NCBI GenBank assembly: GCA_030667285.1
Contig: DAOUWE010000038.1
Location: forward strand, 1-5,245
Source: Candidatus Shapirobacteria bacterium
GTDB lineage: Bacteria; Patescibacteriota; Microgenomatia; UBA12405; JAUWLS01
Direction: 5' to 3'
DNA length: 5,245 bases
Made by a program: the position numbers and the translations under genes. The notes below the pieces were generated by a model. It was given only the letters and a program-made list of their open reading frames with translations. It made no database searches and was not told where the DNA came from. Shown here one piece after another: positions 1 to 5,245 of this stretch. Each line of letters opens with the position of its first letter. Position 1 is the stretch's first letter.

Positions 1-527
1 CCGGCGCTACCGAAGATCAACAGGGAATACCTTTCTGTGGACGTTCAGGTAATTTACTAGACAAACTCTTGGCTCAAATCTGTCTAGACAGAAAGGCTGT
101 CTTCATCACCAACATTGTCAAACATCGTCCGCCGGGAAATCGTGATCCCCAACCTGCCGAAATTACTGCCTGCACTCCTTACCTAAAAGAACAACTTTTA
201 ATTATAAAACCAAAAATCATAGTTACTTTAGGTCGTTTTGCTCTGAATTATTTTTTTCCCGAGGCCTTTATTAGTCGTTCCCATGGCCAATTAGTTGAAA
301 TTAAGTGGGAGGGACTGGATCTTAAAATCATGCCTCTCTATCATCCGGCCGCCGGTCTAAGAAACGGAACTGTTCTGAAAGACATTCAATCTGACTTTGT
401 TAAGCTTGGGCTTTTCTTGGGTACTATTAAAAAAACAGTCCCTGAATTCAAAAATCCTTCGACAACTTCCGACTCTCCGGAATCGCAAAACAAAAAAGAA
501 GAACCGGCACAAACAACATTGTTATAA
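1..527 (+). CDS. Uracil-DNA glycosylase, family 4 type (5'-partial)
   Basis: This is the C-terminal part of a family 4 uracil-DNA glycosylase, a base-excision repair enzyme that removes uracil from DNA. The frame is open from base 3 to the TAA at 525-527, giving 174 visible residues; the true start lies left of the window. The first visible residues, GATEDQQGIPFCGRSG, match the stretch just after the GEAPG water-activating motif. KHRPPGNRDP (about residues 40-49) and the downstream E-x3-C (E53, C57) match the NxVKCRPPxNRxPxxxExxxC block, and HPAAGLRN (from H114, base 342) is the DNA-binding HPAxxLR loop. In characterised members four Cys hold a 4Fe-4S cluster; here the third is His41 (CAT 123-125), while Cys57 is kept. 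The first two would lie outside the window. About 30 C-terminal residues are a polar, probably disordered tail. Family assignment is firm; cluster status is uncertain. Confidence 0.93.
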   Translation, partial: GATEDQQGIPFCGRSGNLLDKLLAQICLDRKAVFITNIVKHRPPGNRDPQPAEITACTPYLKEQLLIIKPKIIVTLGRFALNYFFPEAFISRSHGQLVEIKWEGLDLKIMPLYHPAAGLRNGTVLKDIQSDFVKLGLFLGTIKKTVPEFKNPSTTSDSPESQNKKEEPAQTTLL

Positions 528-546
528 AAACAATTTGAAAATACAT

Positions 547-552
547 TACAAT
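547..552 (+). promoter_or_regulatory. -10-like box TACAAT before the RNase J gene
   Basis: TACAAT matches the sigma-70 -10 consensus at five of six bases and ends five bases before the RNase J ATG. It sits in a 30-base gap (528-557) that is about 87% A+T, clearly richer than the flanking genes. No Shine-Dalgarno sequence is present, so transcription would start at or beside the ATG, giving a leaderless mRNA. No good -35 is found at 16-18 bases. An alternative pair, TTGTTA (519-524) with TACATT (542-547), has a 17-base spacer but only four of six matches in each hexamer. A-T richness makes chance matches easy. Confidence 0.35.
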
Positions 553-557
553 ATATT

Positions 558-2285
558 ATGAATAATAAAATACAACAAAATTTCAAAAGAAAAACTTTCC
601 CCGCTGACGCTCTACGCATCGCCTCTCTAGGTGGCTTCAATGACGTTACTCAAAACCTTTTCGTCTACGAATTCATTCCTCAGGGAAAAGAAGACCAAAG
701 CCAGATACTTATTGTCGACTGTGGAGTCGGCTTTCCCGAATCTGACTTTTTGGGAGTAGATCTTATTATCCCCGATACTCGCTATCTCGAAGAAAGAAAA
801 GATCGCATTTTGGGAATTCTTATCACTCATGGTCATGAAGACCATGTCGGAGCCCTATCTTATGTCCTTCCGAAGATTGGTAAAAACATACCGATTTTCG
901 CTCCTCGATTAGCCGCCGCTCTGGCAGAATCTCGTCTCACTGAGGCTGGACAGCATGTCAAGTTTAATATCGTTGAGGAACAAAAGACCATCAACATCGG
1001 GCCTTTCAAGATAGAGCCTATCCATGTCACTCATTCCATAAGGGATACCTTCCATTATCTAATTGCTACTCCTATGGGTAATTTTTATCATGGATCGGAC
1101 TATAAGTTTGATCTAAAGCCCCTGAATGAACCTCCACCGAATTTACGCCGTATCGCTGAATTATCCACCAAGGGTGTAAACTGTCTTCTCTCCGACTGTC
1201 TTGGTGCCGACCACGAAGAATATTCTGTATCTGAATCCAGTCTGGCTGAGATGATCGACAATCACATTAAATCTTCCAAGGGAAGAGTCTTTGTTACCAC
1301 TATTTCTTCAAATATTGACCGTTGGAGTCAAGCCATAACGGCTTCCAAAAAATATGGAAGAAAAATAGTACCGTTGGGTTACTCTGTTCAAAGAATTATC
1401 AAACTTGCTCAAGAGCTCTCCTATATAGATCTTAAAAAATCAGACATTATTGATCATCGCCGGGCCTCTAATTTTTCCGACAACAAACTTACTTTCTTAG
1501 TTGCCGGATTTGCCGCCCAAGCTAACTCTGCCCTAAGTAAAATTGTCATGGGCAAGCATCAGGTCAAAGTTAAATCCGGTGACAAAGTTATCTTTACTGC
1601 CCCTGACTATATTCCGGGAACTACCTCCGGTATTTATAAGCTAATAGACATTCTAAGCAAGATGGGAGCCGAGGTCATTCATTCCGGTTCTACCAAAGAC
1701 ACCATTCACGTTTCCGGACATGGCTCTCAAATAGAACAGGCTCTTTTAATAAATCTCACTAATCCCAAATGCCTGCTTCCTATCGGCGGCAACTATCGAC
1801 ATGTTAAAAAATATGAAATTATGGCCCAAAAAATGGGCTATAAACCAAACCAAATCCTTATTCCCGAACCCGATCAAGCCGTCACTTTTTGGGCAGATGG
1901 AAAAGTAGATTTCAATACCCGTGTTCCCCAAAGACAGGTTCTGGTTGATGGCTTAGGAGTAGGGGACGTTGGACACATAGTCTTAAGAGACAGGCGCACT
2001 CTTTCTCAAAATGGCATTGTTATTATTACCATGTTGGTGGATACCGAAACAGCAGACCTTGTTTCTGAGCCTTACGTTACCACCCGTGGTTTTGTTTTCG
2101 AAAAAGAGGCAAAATCTGTCCTAATCGAAATCAAGAAAACGGCTCAAAAGAAATTTCAAGAGTCACGGTCTAAGCCCATCAATCTTGATTTTGTTCGTCA
2201 GACAGTCCAGGGAGCCATAGAAGACCAAGTCTACAAAAAAACCAAGCGCCAGCCCATGGTTCTGCCTCTAATTATCAGGGTCTGA
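558..2285 (+). CDS. rnj: Ribonuclease J (metallo-beta-lactamase/beta-CASP nuclease)
   Basis: RNase J is a cytoplasmic endo- and 5'-3' exoribonuclease in mRNA decay and rRNA maturation. The 575 residues compare with 555 in Bacillus J1, after a roughly 17-residue N-terminal extension. The metallo-beta-lactamase core shows LRIASLGGF (19-27), THGHEDH (90-96), THSIRD (158-163) and HGSDYKFD (178-185). These supply the ligands equivalent to J1 H74, H76, D78, H79, H142 and D164, all at a constant +17 offset. The beta-CASP region follows (about 210-375), then HVSGH (384-388) and the C-terminal domain with GVGDVGHIVLRDRR (467-480) and TRGFVFE (509-515). The J1 H390 position, normally HGE, reads Gly410-Gly411-Asn412. 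The usual GSQGEP reads GFAAQA (317-322) and IPGNE reads IPGTT (352-356). The ATG at 558 is the only sensible start; it has no Shine-Dalgarno. The stop is TGA. Family is certain; full two-metal activity is less so. Confidence 0.95.
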   Translation: MNNKIQQNFKRKTFPADALRIASLGGFNDVTQNLFVYEFIPQGKEDQSQILIVDCGVGFPESDFLGVDLIIPDTRYLEERKDRILGILITHGHEDHVGALSYVLPKIGKNIPIFAPRLAAALAESRLTEAGQHVKFNIVEEQKTINIGPFKIEPIHVTHSIRDTFHYLIATPMGNFYHGSDYKFDLKPLNEPPPNLRRIAELSTKGVNCLLSDCLGADHEEYSVSESSLAEMIDNHIKSSKGRVFVTTISSNIDRWSQAITASKKYGRKIVPLGYSVQRIIKLAQELSYIDLKKSDIIDHRRASNFSDNKLTFLVAGFAAQANSALSKIVMGKHQVKVKSGDKVIFTAPDYIPGTTSGIYKLIDILSKMGAEVIHSGSTKDTIHVSGHGSQIEQALLINLTNPKCLLPIGGNYRHVKKYEIMAQKMGYKPNQILIPEPDQAVTFWADGKVDFNTRVPQRQVLVDGLGVGDVGHIVLRDRRTLSQNGIVIITMLVDTETADLVSEPYVTTRGFVFEKEAKSVLIEIKKTAQKKFQESRSKPINLDFVRQTVQGAIEDQVYKKTKRQPMVLPLIIRV

Positions 2286-2311
2286 CCAAATCCTTTCACA
2301 GCTGGTAAAAT
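2282..2311 (+). promoter_or_regulatory. Candidate extended -10 promoter for proS, leaderless
   Basis: TGGTAAAAT (2303-2311) is an extended -10 (TGn plus TAAAAT, five of six matches). An imperfect -35, CTGACC (2282-2287, four of six), lies 18 bases upstream and overlaps the RNase J stop codon. The -10 ends six bases before the proS ATG, so the expected transcription start falls at the A of the ATG. No Shine-Dalgarno is seen in the 32-base gap. The same CTGGTAWAAT string occurs on the minus strand at 5051-5060, which strengthens the reading as a real promoter type in this genome. Not tested experimentally. Confidence 0.5.
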
Positions 2312-2317
2312 AAGTCC

Positions 2318-4030
2318 ATGCGTTATTCTCGTCTTTTTGGTAAAACTCAAAAAACTGCTCCTTCTGACGCTGTTCTGTCCAGTCATAAATTTCTTTATCA
2401 AGCCGGCTTTATTCGTCGCTTTTCTACCGGCCGTTGGTCTTTTCTCCCCCTTGGTTTAAAAGTTTGGCAAAAGATATTTTCCATCATTGAGAAAGAAATG
2501 GACGCTATTGACGCCCAGCGCTTAGTTGTTCCCTTTCTTCATCCCATAGAAATCTGGAAAAAAACTAACCGCGATCAGGCTTTTGGCGAAGAAATGCTTT
2601 TCGTGAATGATCATTATGACCAAACCTTTGCTTTAGGAGCTACCGCTGAAGGCATGATGGCCGAACTAGTCAAAATGTTTTCTCCTTCCTACAAAGATCT
2701 TCCTCTGGAGATCTACCAATTTTCCAGTAAATTTCGCGACGACAAACGCCCTCGTGGTGCGCTCATGCGTGTTCGTGAATTCATGATGAAAGACGCTTAT
2801 AGTTTCTGCGCCGATAAAAAACAATTTGAAAAAAGTTATCAAAAATTCTACAATTCCTATTCGAAGTTAGCTAAAATTTTTAATTTGAAAGCTACTCCTG
2901 TATTGGCTGATTCCGGAGCCATTGGTGGAGCAGTCTCTCATGAATTCATGGTCGAGACCGAGAAAGGGGATAACTCTTATTTTGTCTGCTCTCATTGCAA
3001 GAAAGCCTGGAATCAAGAAAGGTGTCCAGCTCACAAACCTCACCTAAACAAAACTGAAAAAGAAAAACCTTTCAAAATAACCGATCAACCCCAATGGGTC
3101 ATGACCATGGAAGACAACGTCAGACATTACGAAGAACCCCTCTGGCGCTATCTCAAAAATGTAGTCTACAAAGGCTCAGATAAAAAACTCTACATTGCCT
3201 CTTTAAGAGGGGATCAAGACGTTAATGAAACCAAACTGGCTCGCTGTTTAGGTCTTCATTCTTTAGATCCGGCAACCGACAAGGATCTTGAAAAACTTGA
3301 CACCAAGCATGGCTATGTCCATTCCTGGGGTCAAAAAGGAGCCACTTATGTTGGAGACATAGGTCTGACCAAAGTTAAAAACTTCATCGGTGGTCAGAAA
3401 GAGGACAAGACAGATTCCATAAACGTCAACTATGGTCGCGATTTTGAGTACAAACACTTAGCTGACATAGTCGAGGCAAAAGACGGCGATACCTGCGCTG
3501 AATGTAAAAAAGGCAACCTAGAAGAAAAAAAAGGAATAGAGTGGGGTCACACTTTCAACATTGGCCACTTTTATTCCAAACCTCAAGAATGCAATTTTAC
3601 TAACAAGTCCGGTCAAGAAAAACCTCTTTGGATGGGCTCTTACGGTATCGGTATTGGCCGATGTTTAGCTCTTATTGTCGAGAAACATCATGATGACAAA
3701 GGTATTATTTGGCCCAAAAATGTTACTCCCTACCATGTCCATCTTCTCGGTCTCGATCTTTCTAATGAAAAGGTCAAAAAAGAAGCGGAATCCCTTTACA
3801 AAAAACTAAAAGAAGCCGGCATAGACGTTCTTTACGATGATCGTCTAGATTCTACCGCCGGCGAAAAATTCGCCGACGCCGATCTAATTGGTATCCCCGT
3901 TCGCCTTTTGGTTTCCCAACGCTCTCTGAAAGAAGGTGGAATAGAACATAAACTACGTTCTCAAAAGGATTCCCAAATCCTATCTTCAGAAAAAATCCTT
4001 AAAACCTGCCAAAAACACTACGAAAAGTAA
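2318..4030 (+). CDS. proS: Prolyl-tRNA synthetase (bacterial type)
   Basis: This class II aminoacyl-tRNA synthetase charges tRNA-Pro with proline in the cytoplasm. At 570 residues it matches the bacterial ProS length (E. coli about 572), and the N-terminus MRYSRLF fits the family start exactly. Motif 1 lies around residues 45-72. Motif 2 is KFRDDKRPRGALMRVREF (138-155), followed by MKDAYSF (157-163) and DSGAIGGAVSHEFMV (198-212). Motif 3 is GSYGIGIGRCLALIVE (440-455). An insertion (editing) domain occupies about 224-395, bounded by C224-x2-C227 and C393-x2-C396. An anticodon-binding domain follows from about 466, with VLYDDR (504-509) and KFADADLIGIP (517-527). The proline-site motif LGPTHEE reads LGATAEG, but Thr109, Glu111 and Arg140 remain. 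In the editing domain the GxxxP loop appears as GYVHS (332-336). The TAA stop is one base before the methyltransferase ATG. Function is secure; editing competence is open. Confidence 0.96.
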   Translation: MRYSRLFGKTQKTAPSDAVLSSHKFLYQAGFIRRFSTGRWSFLPLGLKVWQKIFSIIEKEMDAIDAQRLVVPFLHPIEIWKKTNRDQAFGEEMLFVNDHYDQTFALGATAEGMMAELVKMFSPSYKDLPLEIYQFSSKFRDDKRPRGALMRVREFMMKDAYSFCADKKQFEKSYQKFYNSYSKLAKIFNLKATPVLADSGAIGGAVSHEFMVETEKGDNSYFVCSHCKKAWNQERCPAHKPHLNKTEKEKPFKITDQPQWVMTMEDNVRHYEEPLWRYLKNVVYKGSDKKLYIASLRGDQDVNETKLARCLGLHSLDPATDKDLEKLDTKHGYVHSWGQKGATYVGDIGLTKVKNFIGGQKEDKTDSINVNYGRDFEYKHLADIVEAKDGDTCAECKKGNLEEKKGIEWGHTFNIGHFYSKPQECNFTNKSGQEKPLWMGSYGIGIGRCLALIVEKHHDDKGIIWPKNVTPYHVHLLGLDLSNEKVKKEAESLYKKLKEAGIDVLYDDRLDSTAGEKFADADLIGIPVRLLVSQRSLKEGGIEHKLRSQKDSQILSSEKILKTCQKHYEK

Positions 4031-4031
4031 G

Positions 4032-4853
4032 ATGTCAGACAAAGACAAGCCTGTCCATCCCTCTTTTTACACCAAGAACTATTTTCTCAGATCCTGCGAA
4101 GGTTGGAAGCATTGGCTCAAGTCAGAAGAACTCTCTCCTCGTCTCAAACACGCCTTCTCTCTGCTCAATATTACGAAAGACACTTATCTTCTAGATTTTG
4201 GTTGCGGTCGAGGGGAAATGACCATTAAAACAGCTCAAAAAGGCGCCAGAGTTTTGGCAATCGATTATTCAAAAAACGCTCTCAGTCTGTTTAAAAAATC
4301 TCTTCAAAAACTGGACCGAGAAACTAAATCTCGAATATCGGTTCGAAAAACCAATGTAGAATCTCTAAAACTAAAACCAAATTCTTTTGACCACGTTCTT
4401 TTTTTAGACGTTTTTGAGCACCTTACTGATCAGCAATTAAAAACAATCCTTAAGAAATTCCACCAATGCCTCAAGCCGGGAGGAAAAATCCTTATTCACA
4501 CAGCTCCAAACAAAAACTTCCTAAATTACGGATATTCCTTTTACACTCGTTGGTTAAATACGATTCTCAACCCTCTCTGGAAATTTCTTTTCCAAGAAAC
4601 ATTAAGAACGAGTAAGCAGTTCCAAACCCCAGATGAAAGAAAGGTCCACATTAACGAACAAACTCCGAAAACACTCAAAAACTGGCTAAAAAATTCCGGC
4701 TTTCAATCCCGAGTCTGGTCAGACAGTAGTTTCCACCTCATTCGTCTTAGAGACAGATTAGATTTCTCTCTCTTGCGTCCTGTCTGGATTCCTTTTTTAC
4801 GTCGATTTTTTGTCTACGATCTCTGGGCTATTGCCATCAAGCCGATCACTTAA
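4032..4853 (+). CDS. Class I SAM-dependent methyltransferase, substrate unknown
   Basis: The 273-residue protein has a standard Rossmann-fold methyltransferase core. Motif I is LLDFGCGRGE (53-62), the acidic ribose-binding position is D78 in AIDYS, motif IV is FDHVLFLDVFEHL (119-131), and LKPGGKILIHTAPN (147-160) is the post-core strand. The N-terminal pattern FYTKNYF...CEGWKHWL (12-29) resembles methyltransferases often found with surface-polysaccharide genes, but nothing here identifies the substrate. Residues 168-190 are rich in aromatic and aliphatic residues and may pack on a membrane or a partner. The C-terminus (about 243-270) is basic and aromatic. No signal peptide is seen, so a cytoplasmic location is likely. 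The ATG follows the proS stop after one base, with no Shine-Dalgarno, implying co-transcription and probably coupled translation. It could modify a small molecule, lipid, glycan, RNA or protein. Confidence 0.9.
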   Translation: MSDKDKPVHPSFYTKNYFLRSCEGWKHWLKSEELSPRLKHAFSLLNITKDTYLLDFGCGRGEMTIKTAQKGARVLAIDYSKNALSLFKKSLQKLDRETKSRISVRKTNVESLKLKPNSFDHVLFLDVFEHLTDQQLKTILKKFHQCLKPGGKILIHTAPNKNFLNYGYSFYTRWLNTILNPLWKFLFQETLRTSKQFQTPDERKVHINEQTPKTLKNWLKNSGFQSRVWSDSSFHLIRLRDRLDFSLLRPVWIPFLRRFFVYDLWAIAIKPIT

Positions 4854-4863
4854 GGATTTATCA

Positions 4864-5043
4864 CTATCTCTTTTTCGGTGGTCCCGCTGAGAAACAACAA
4901 GTCTGACCGGACCTGTATCTACATCCCGATTCTCTTTTCTCCGGCATCTTAGGATAGAAAGTACATTCTTCTCCTGGCACATAAAGCAAGCAAGGATGAG
5001 AAGCCACAGTTCTTCTTTCTTCATTTTCCCTTTTATTTTTCAT
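4864..5043 (-). CDS. Possible small Cys-rich protein, 59 aa, unrecognised
   Basis: On the minus strand an ATG (5043-5041) opens a 59-codon frame ending in TAG (4866-4864). It fits inside the gap between the methyltransferase stop and the next + strand start. The product is basic at both ends (MKNKRENEERR at the start, PPKKR at the end) and has five Cys (18, 27, 41, 49, 50), one His (16) and several Pro. It has no hydrophobic segment. I recognise no family; the Cys/His content could suit metal binding, but the spacing matches no motif I know. The main support is position: a perfect extended -10 lies seven bases upstream, the same leaderless layout seen for proS. An overlapping 75-codon frame starting at 5024 runs into the methyltransferase gene and is a less likely alternative. 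A non-coding transcript is also possible. Confidence 0.35.
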   Translation of the reverse strand: MKNKRENEERRTVASHPCLLYVPGEECTFYPKMPEKRESGCRYRSGQTCCFSAGPPKKR

Positions 5044-5050
5044 GGAATTT

Positions 5051-5059
5051 ATTATACCA
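5051..5059 (-). promoter_or_regulatory. Perfect extended -10 promoter, minus strand
   Basis: Read on the minus strand this is TGGTATAAT: a perfect TATAAT preceded by the TGn extension, the best promoter-like sequence in the window. It closely matches the proS element TGGTAAAAT. No clear -35 is present at 16-18 bases, which extended -10 promoters can tolerate. The expected start falls at or next to the ATG at 5043, so the transcript would be leaderless if translated. Confidence 0.5.
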
Positions 5060-5069
5060 GACCTTTGTG

Positions 5070-5075
5070 TATACT
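5070..5075 (+). promoter_or_regulatory. -10-like box TATACT before the 5082 start
   Basis: TATACT matches the -10 consensus at five of six bases and ends six bases before the ATG at 5082, the spacing seen upstream of proS. No convincing -35 is found; the -35 zone (about 5047-5053) overlaps the minus-strand -10. The two opposing -10 boxes are only 13 bases apart, so RNA polymerase is unlikely to occupy both at once. Confidence 0.4.
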
Positions 5076-5081
5076 TATCCT

Positions 5082-5153
5082 ATGGCCAAACGAGGCAGAA
5101 AAAAGAAAGCAGAGAATCTGAGACAAGAACAAGGAGGTCCCATCCTTGTCTGA
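5082..5153 (+). CDS. Short basic ORF, 23 aa, or interrupted 5' end of the next gene
   Basis: The ATG at 5082 opens a frame for 23 residues beginning MAKRGRKKKAENLRQEQ and ending at TGA (5151-5153). The next codon, ATG at 5154, is in the same frame and opens the following ORF. The Arg/Lys-rich start resembles the cytoplasmic N-terminus of some membrane-anchored proteins, including FtsK-like translocases from memory, but no domain is present to confirm that. A -10-like box six bases before the ATG favours 5082 as a real start. Three readings fit: a short leader ORF coupled to the next gene by TGA-ATG reinitiation, one gene broken by a nonsense mutation or sequencing error, or a chance ORF. Confidence 0.35.
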   Translation: MAKRGRKKKAENLRQEQGGPILV

Positions 5154-5245
5154 ATGATCGAGGAATATATTGTCCCGTTCGTCCATCGCCAAGGAATGGG
5201 GATTGTTCTTATCGTGTTGGCAGGGTTTGTTGTCATGCACAAGGA
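5154..5245 (+). CDS. N-terminus of a putative membrane protein (3'-partial)
   Basis: Thirty complete codons are visible from the ATG at 5154 before the right edge. After MIEEYIVPFVHRQ comes a continuous hydrophobic stretch (about residues 15-28, GMGIVLIVLAGFVV), which looks like the start of a transmembrane helix. The preceding basic stretch encoded at 5082-5150 would serve as an inside-positive cytoplasmic tail if the two parts are one protein. AAGGAGGT at 5131-5138 resembles a Shine-Dalgarno, but its core ends 16 bases before this ATG, too far for normal use. The family cannot be told from what is visible; an FtsK/SpoIIIE-like translocase is a guess only. Confidence 0.4.
   Translation, partial: MIEEYIVPFVHRQGMGIVLIVLAGFVVMHK

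Noticed and set aside
69..527. TTG at 69 as the start of the first gene
   Set aside because: The frame is open upstream to base 3, and the 22 codons before 69 encode conserved UDG sequence (GATEDQQGIPFCGRSG), so TTG is an internal Leu codon.
3859..3875. Perfect 7-base hairpin CGGCGAA-AAA-TTCGCCG inside proS
   Set aside because: It lies in codons for the conserved KFADADLIG region and has no T-tract, so it is explained by protein coding and not as a terminator.
4877..4887. T-box-like GGTGGTCCCGC after the methyltransferase gene
   Set aside because: It resembles the T-box GGTGGNACCGCG core only partly. There is no specifier stem, no terminator/antiterminator pair, and no aminoacyl-tRNA synthetase or amino-acid gene recognisable downstream.
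4797..5024. Minus-strand 75-codon ORF with a hydrophobic start (MKKEELWLLILACF)
   Set aside because: It overlaps 57 bases of the methyltransferase gene antisense, has only a weak GGG three bases before its ATG, and shows no recognisable domain. The 59-codon frame fits the promoter and gap better, though this one cannot be fully excluded.
4999..5040. Possible terminator: AGAAG/CTTCT stem followed by a T-rich tract
   Set aside because: The stem is five mostly A-T pairs with an eight-base loop, and the pyrimidine tract is interrupted by C and A. This is too weak to call.
5131..5138. AAGGAGGT as a Shine-Dalgarno sequence
   Set aside because: Its core ends 16 bases before the ATG at 5154, and the TTG at the right distance (5146) meets a stop after three codons. 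It is more simply read as Gly-Gly codons in the short ORF.
5151..5153. TGA read as glycine (genetic code 25) to join the two right-end ORFs
   Set aside because: TGA ends the RNase J gene at the family's normal C-terminus, and readthrough there would run deep into proS. Glycine in all the genes here is encoded by GGN, with no internal TGA.

Overview
The window looks like a piece of a bacterial housekeeping chromosome. It carries four confidently identified genes in a row on the + strand, then a short divergent intergenic region at the right end. I infer a Patescibacteria/CPR-type genome. The family motifs are complete in outline but share unusual substitutions: RNase J has GGN where HGE is expected, the family 4 uracil-DNA glycosylase has KH where KC is expected, and ProRS has LGATAEG where LGPTHEE is expected. 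Start codons also lack Shine-Dalgarno sequences. No rRNA or taxonomic marker is present, so this assignment is inference. TGA acts as a normal stop, as seen at the end of the RNase J gene, so the glycine-TGA code of Gracilibacteria is not in use.

Layout. Positions 1-527 hold the 3' part of a family 4 uracil-DNA glycosylase gene, cut by the left edge. Positions 558-2285 encode a ribonuclease J-type metallo-beta-lactamase/beta-CASP nuclease. Positions 2318-4030 encode a full-length bacterial-type prolyl-tRNA synthetase. Positions 4032-4853, one base after the proS stop, encode a class I SAM-dependent methyltransferase of unknown substrate. Positions 4854-5081 separate it from the next + strand start codon. 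On the minus strand this gap contains a possible 59-codon cysteine-rich small gene (4864-5043) behind the best promoter-like sequence in the window. From 5082 the + strand has a short basic ORF that ends in TGA and is followed immediately, in the same frame, by an ATG opening a membrane-protein-like ORF that runs off the right edge.

How the parts relate. DNA repair, RNA decay and tRNA charging are core information-processing roles, and their adjacency need not mean a shared pathway. proS and the methyltransferase gene are almost certainly co-transcribed. RNase J and proS each have a -10-like box only 5-6 bases before the ATG and no ribosome binding site, which suggests leaderless mRNAs. The same pattern recurs at both starts of the divergent region. 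No mobile element, CRISPR array, tRNA or rRNA was seen, and I found no convincing evidence of a dedicated novel multi-gene system. The main points of interest are the altered catalytic motifs, the repeated leaderless architecture and the unexplained right end.
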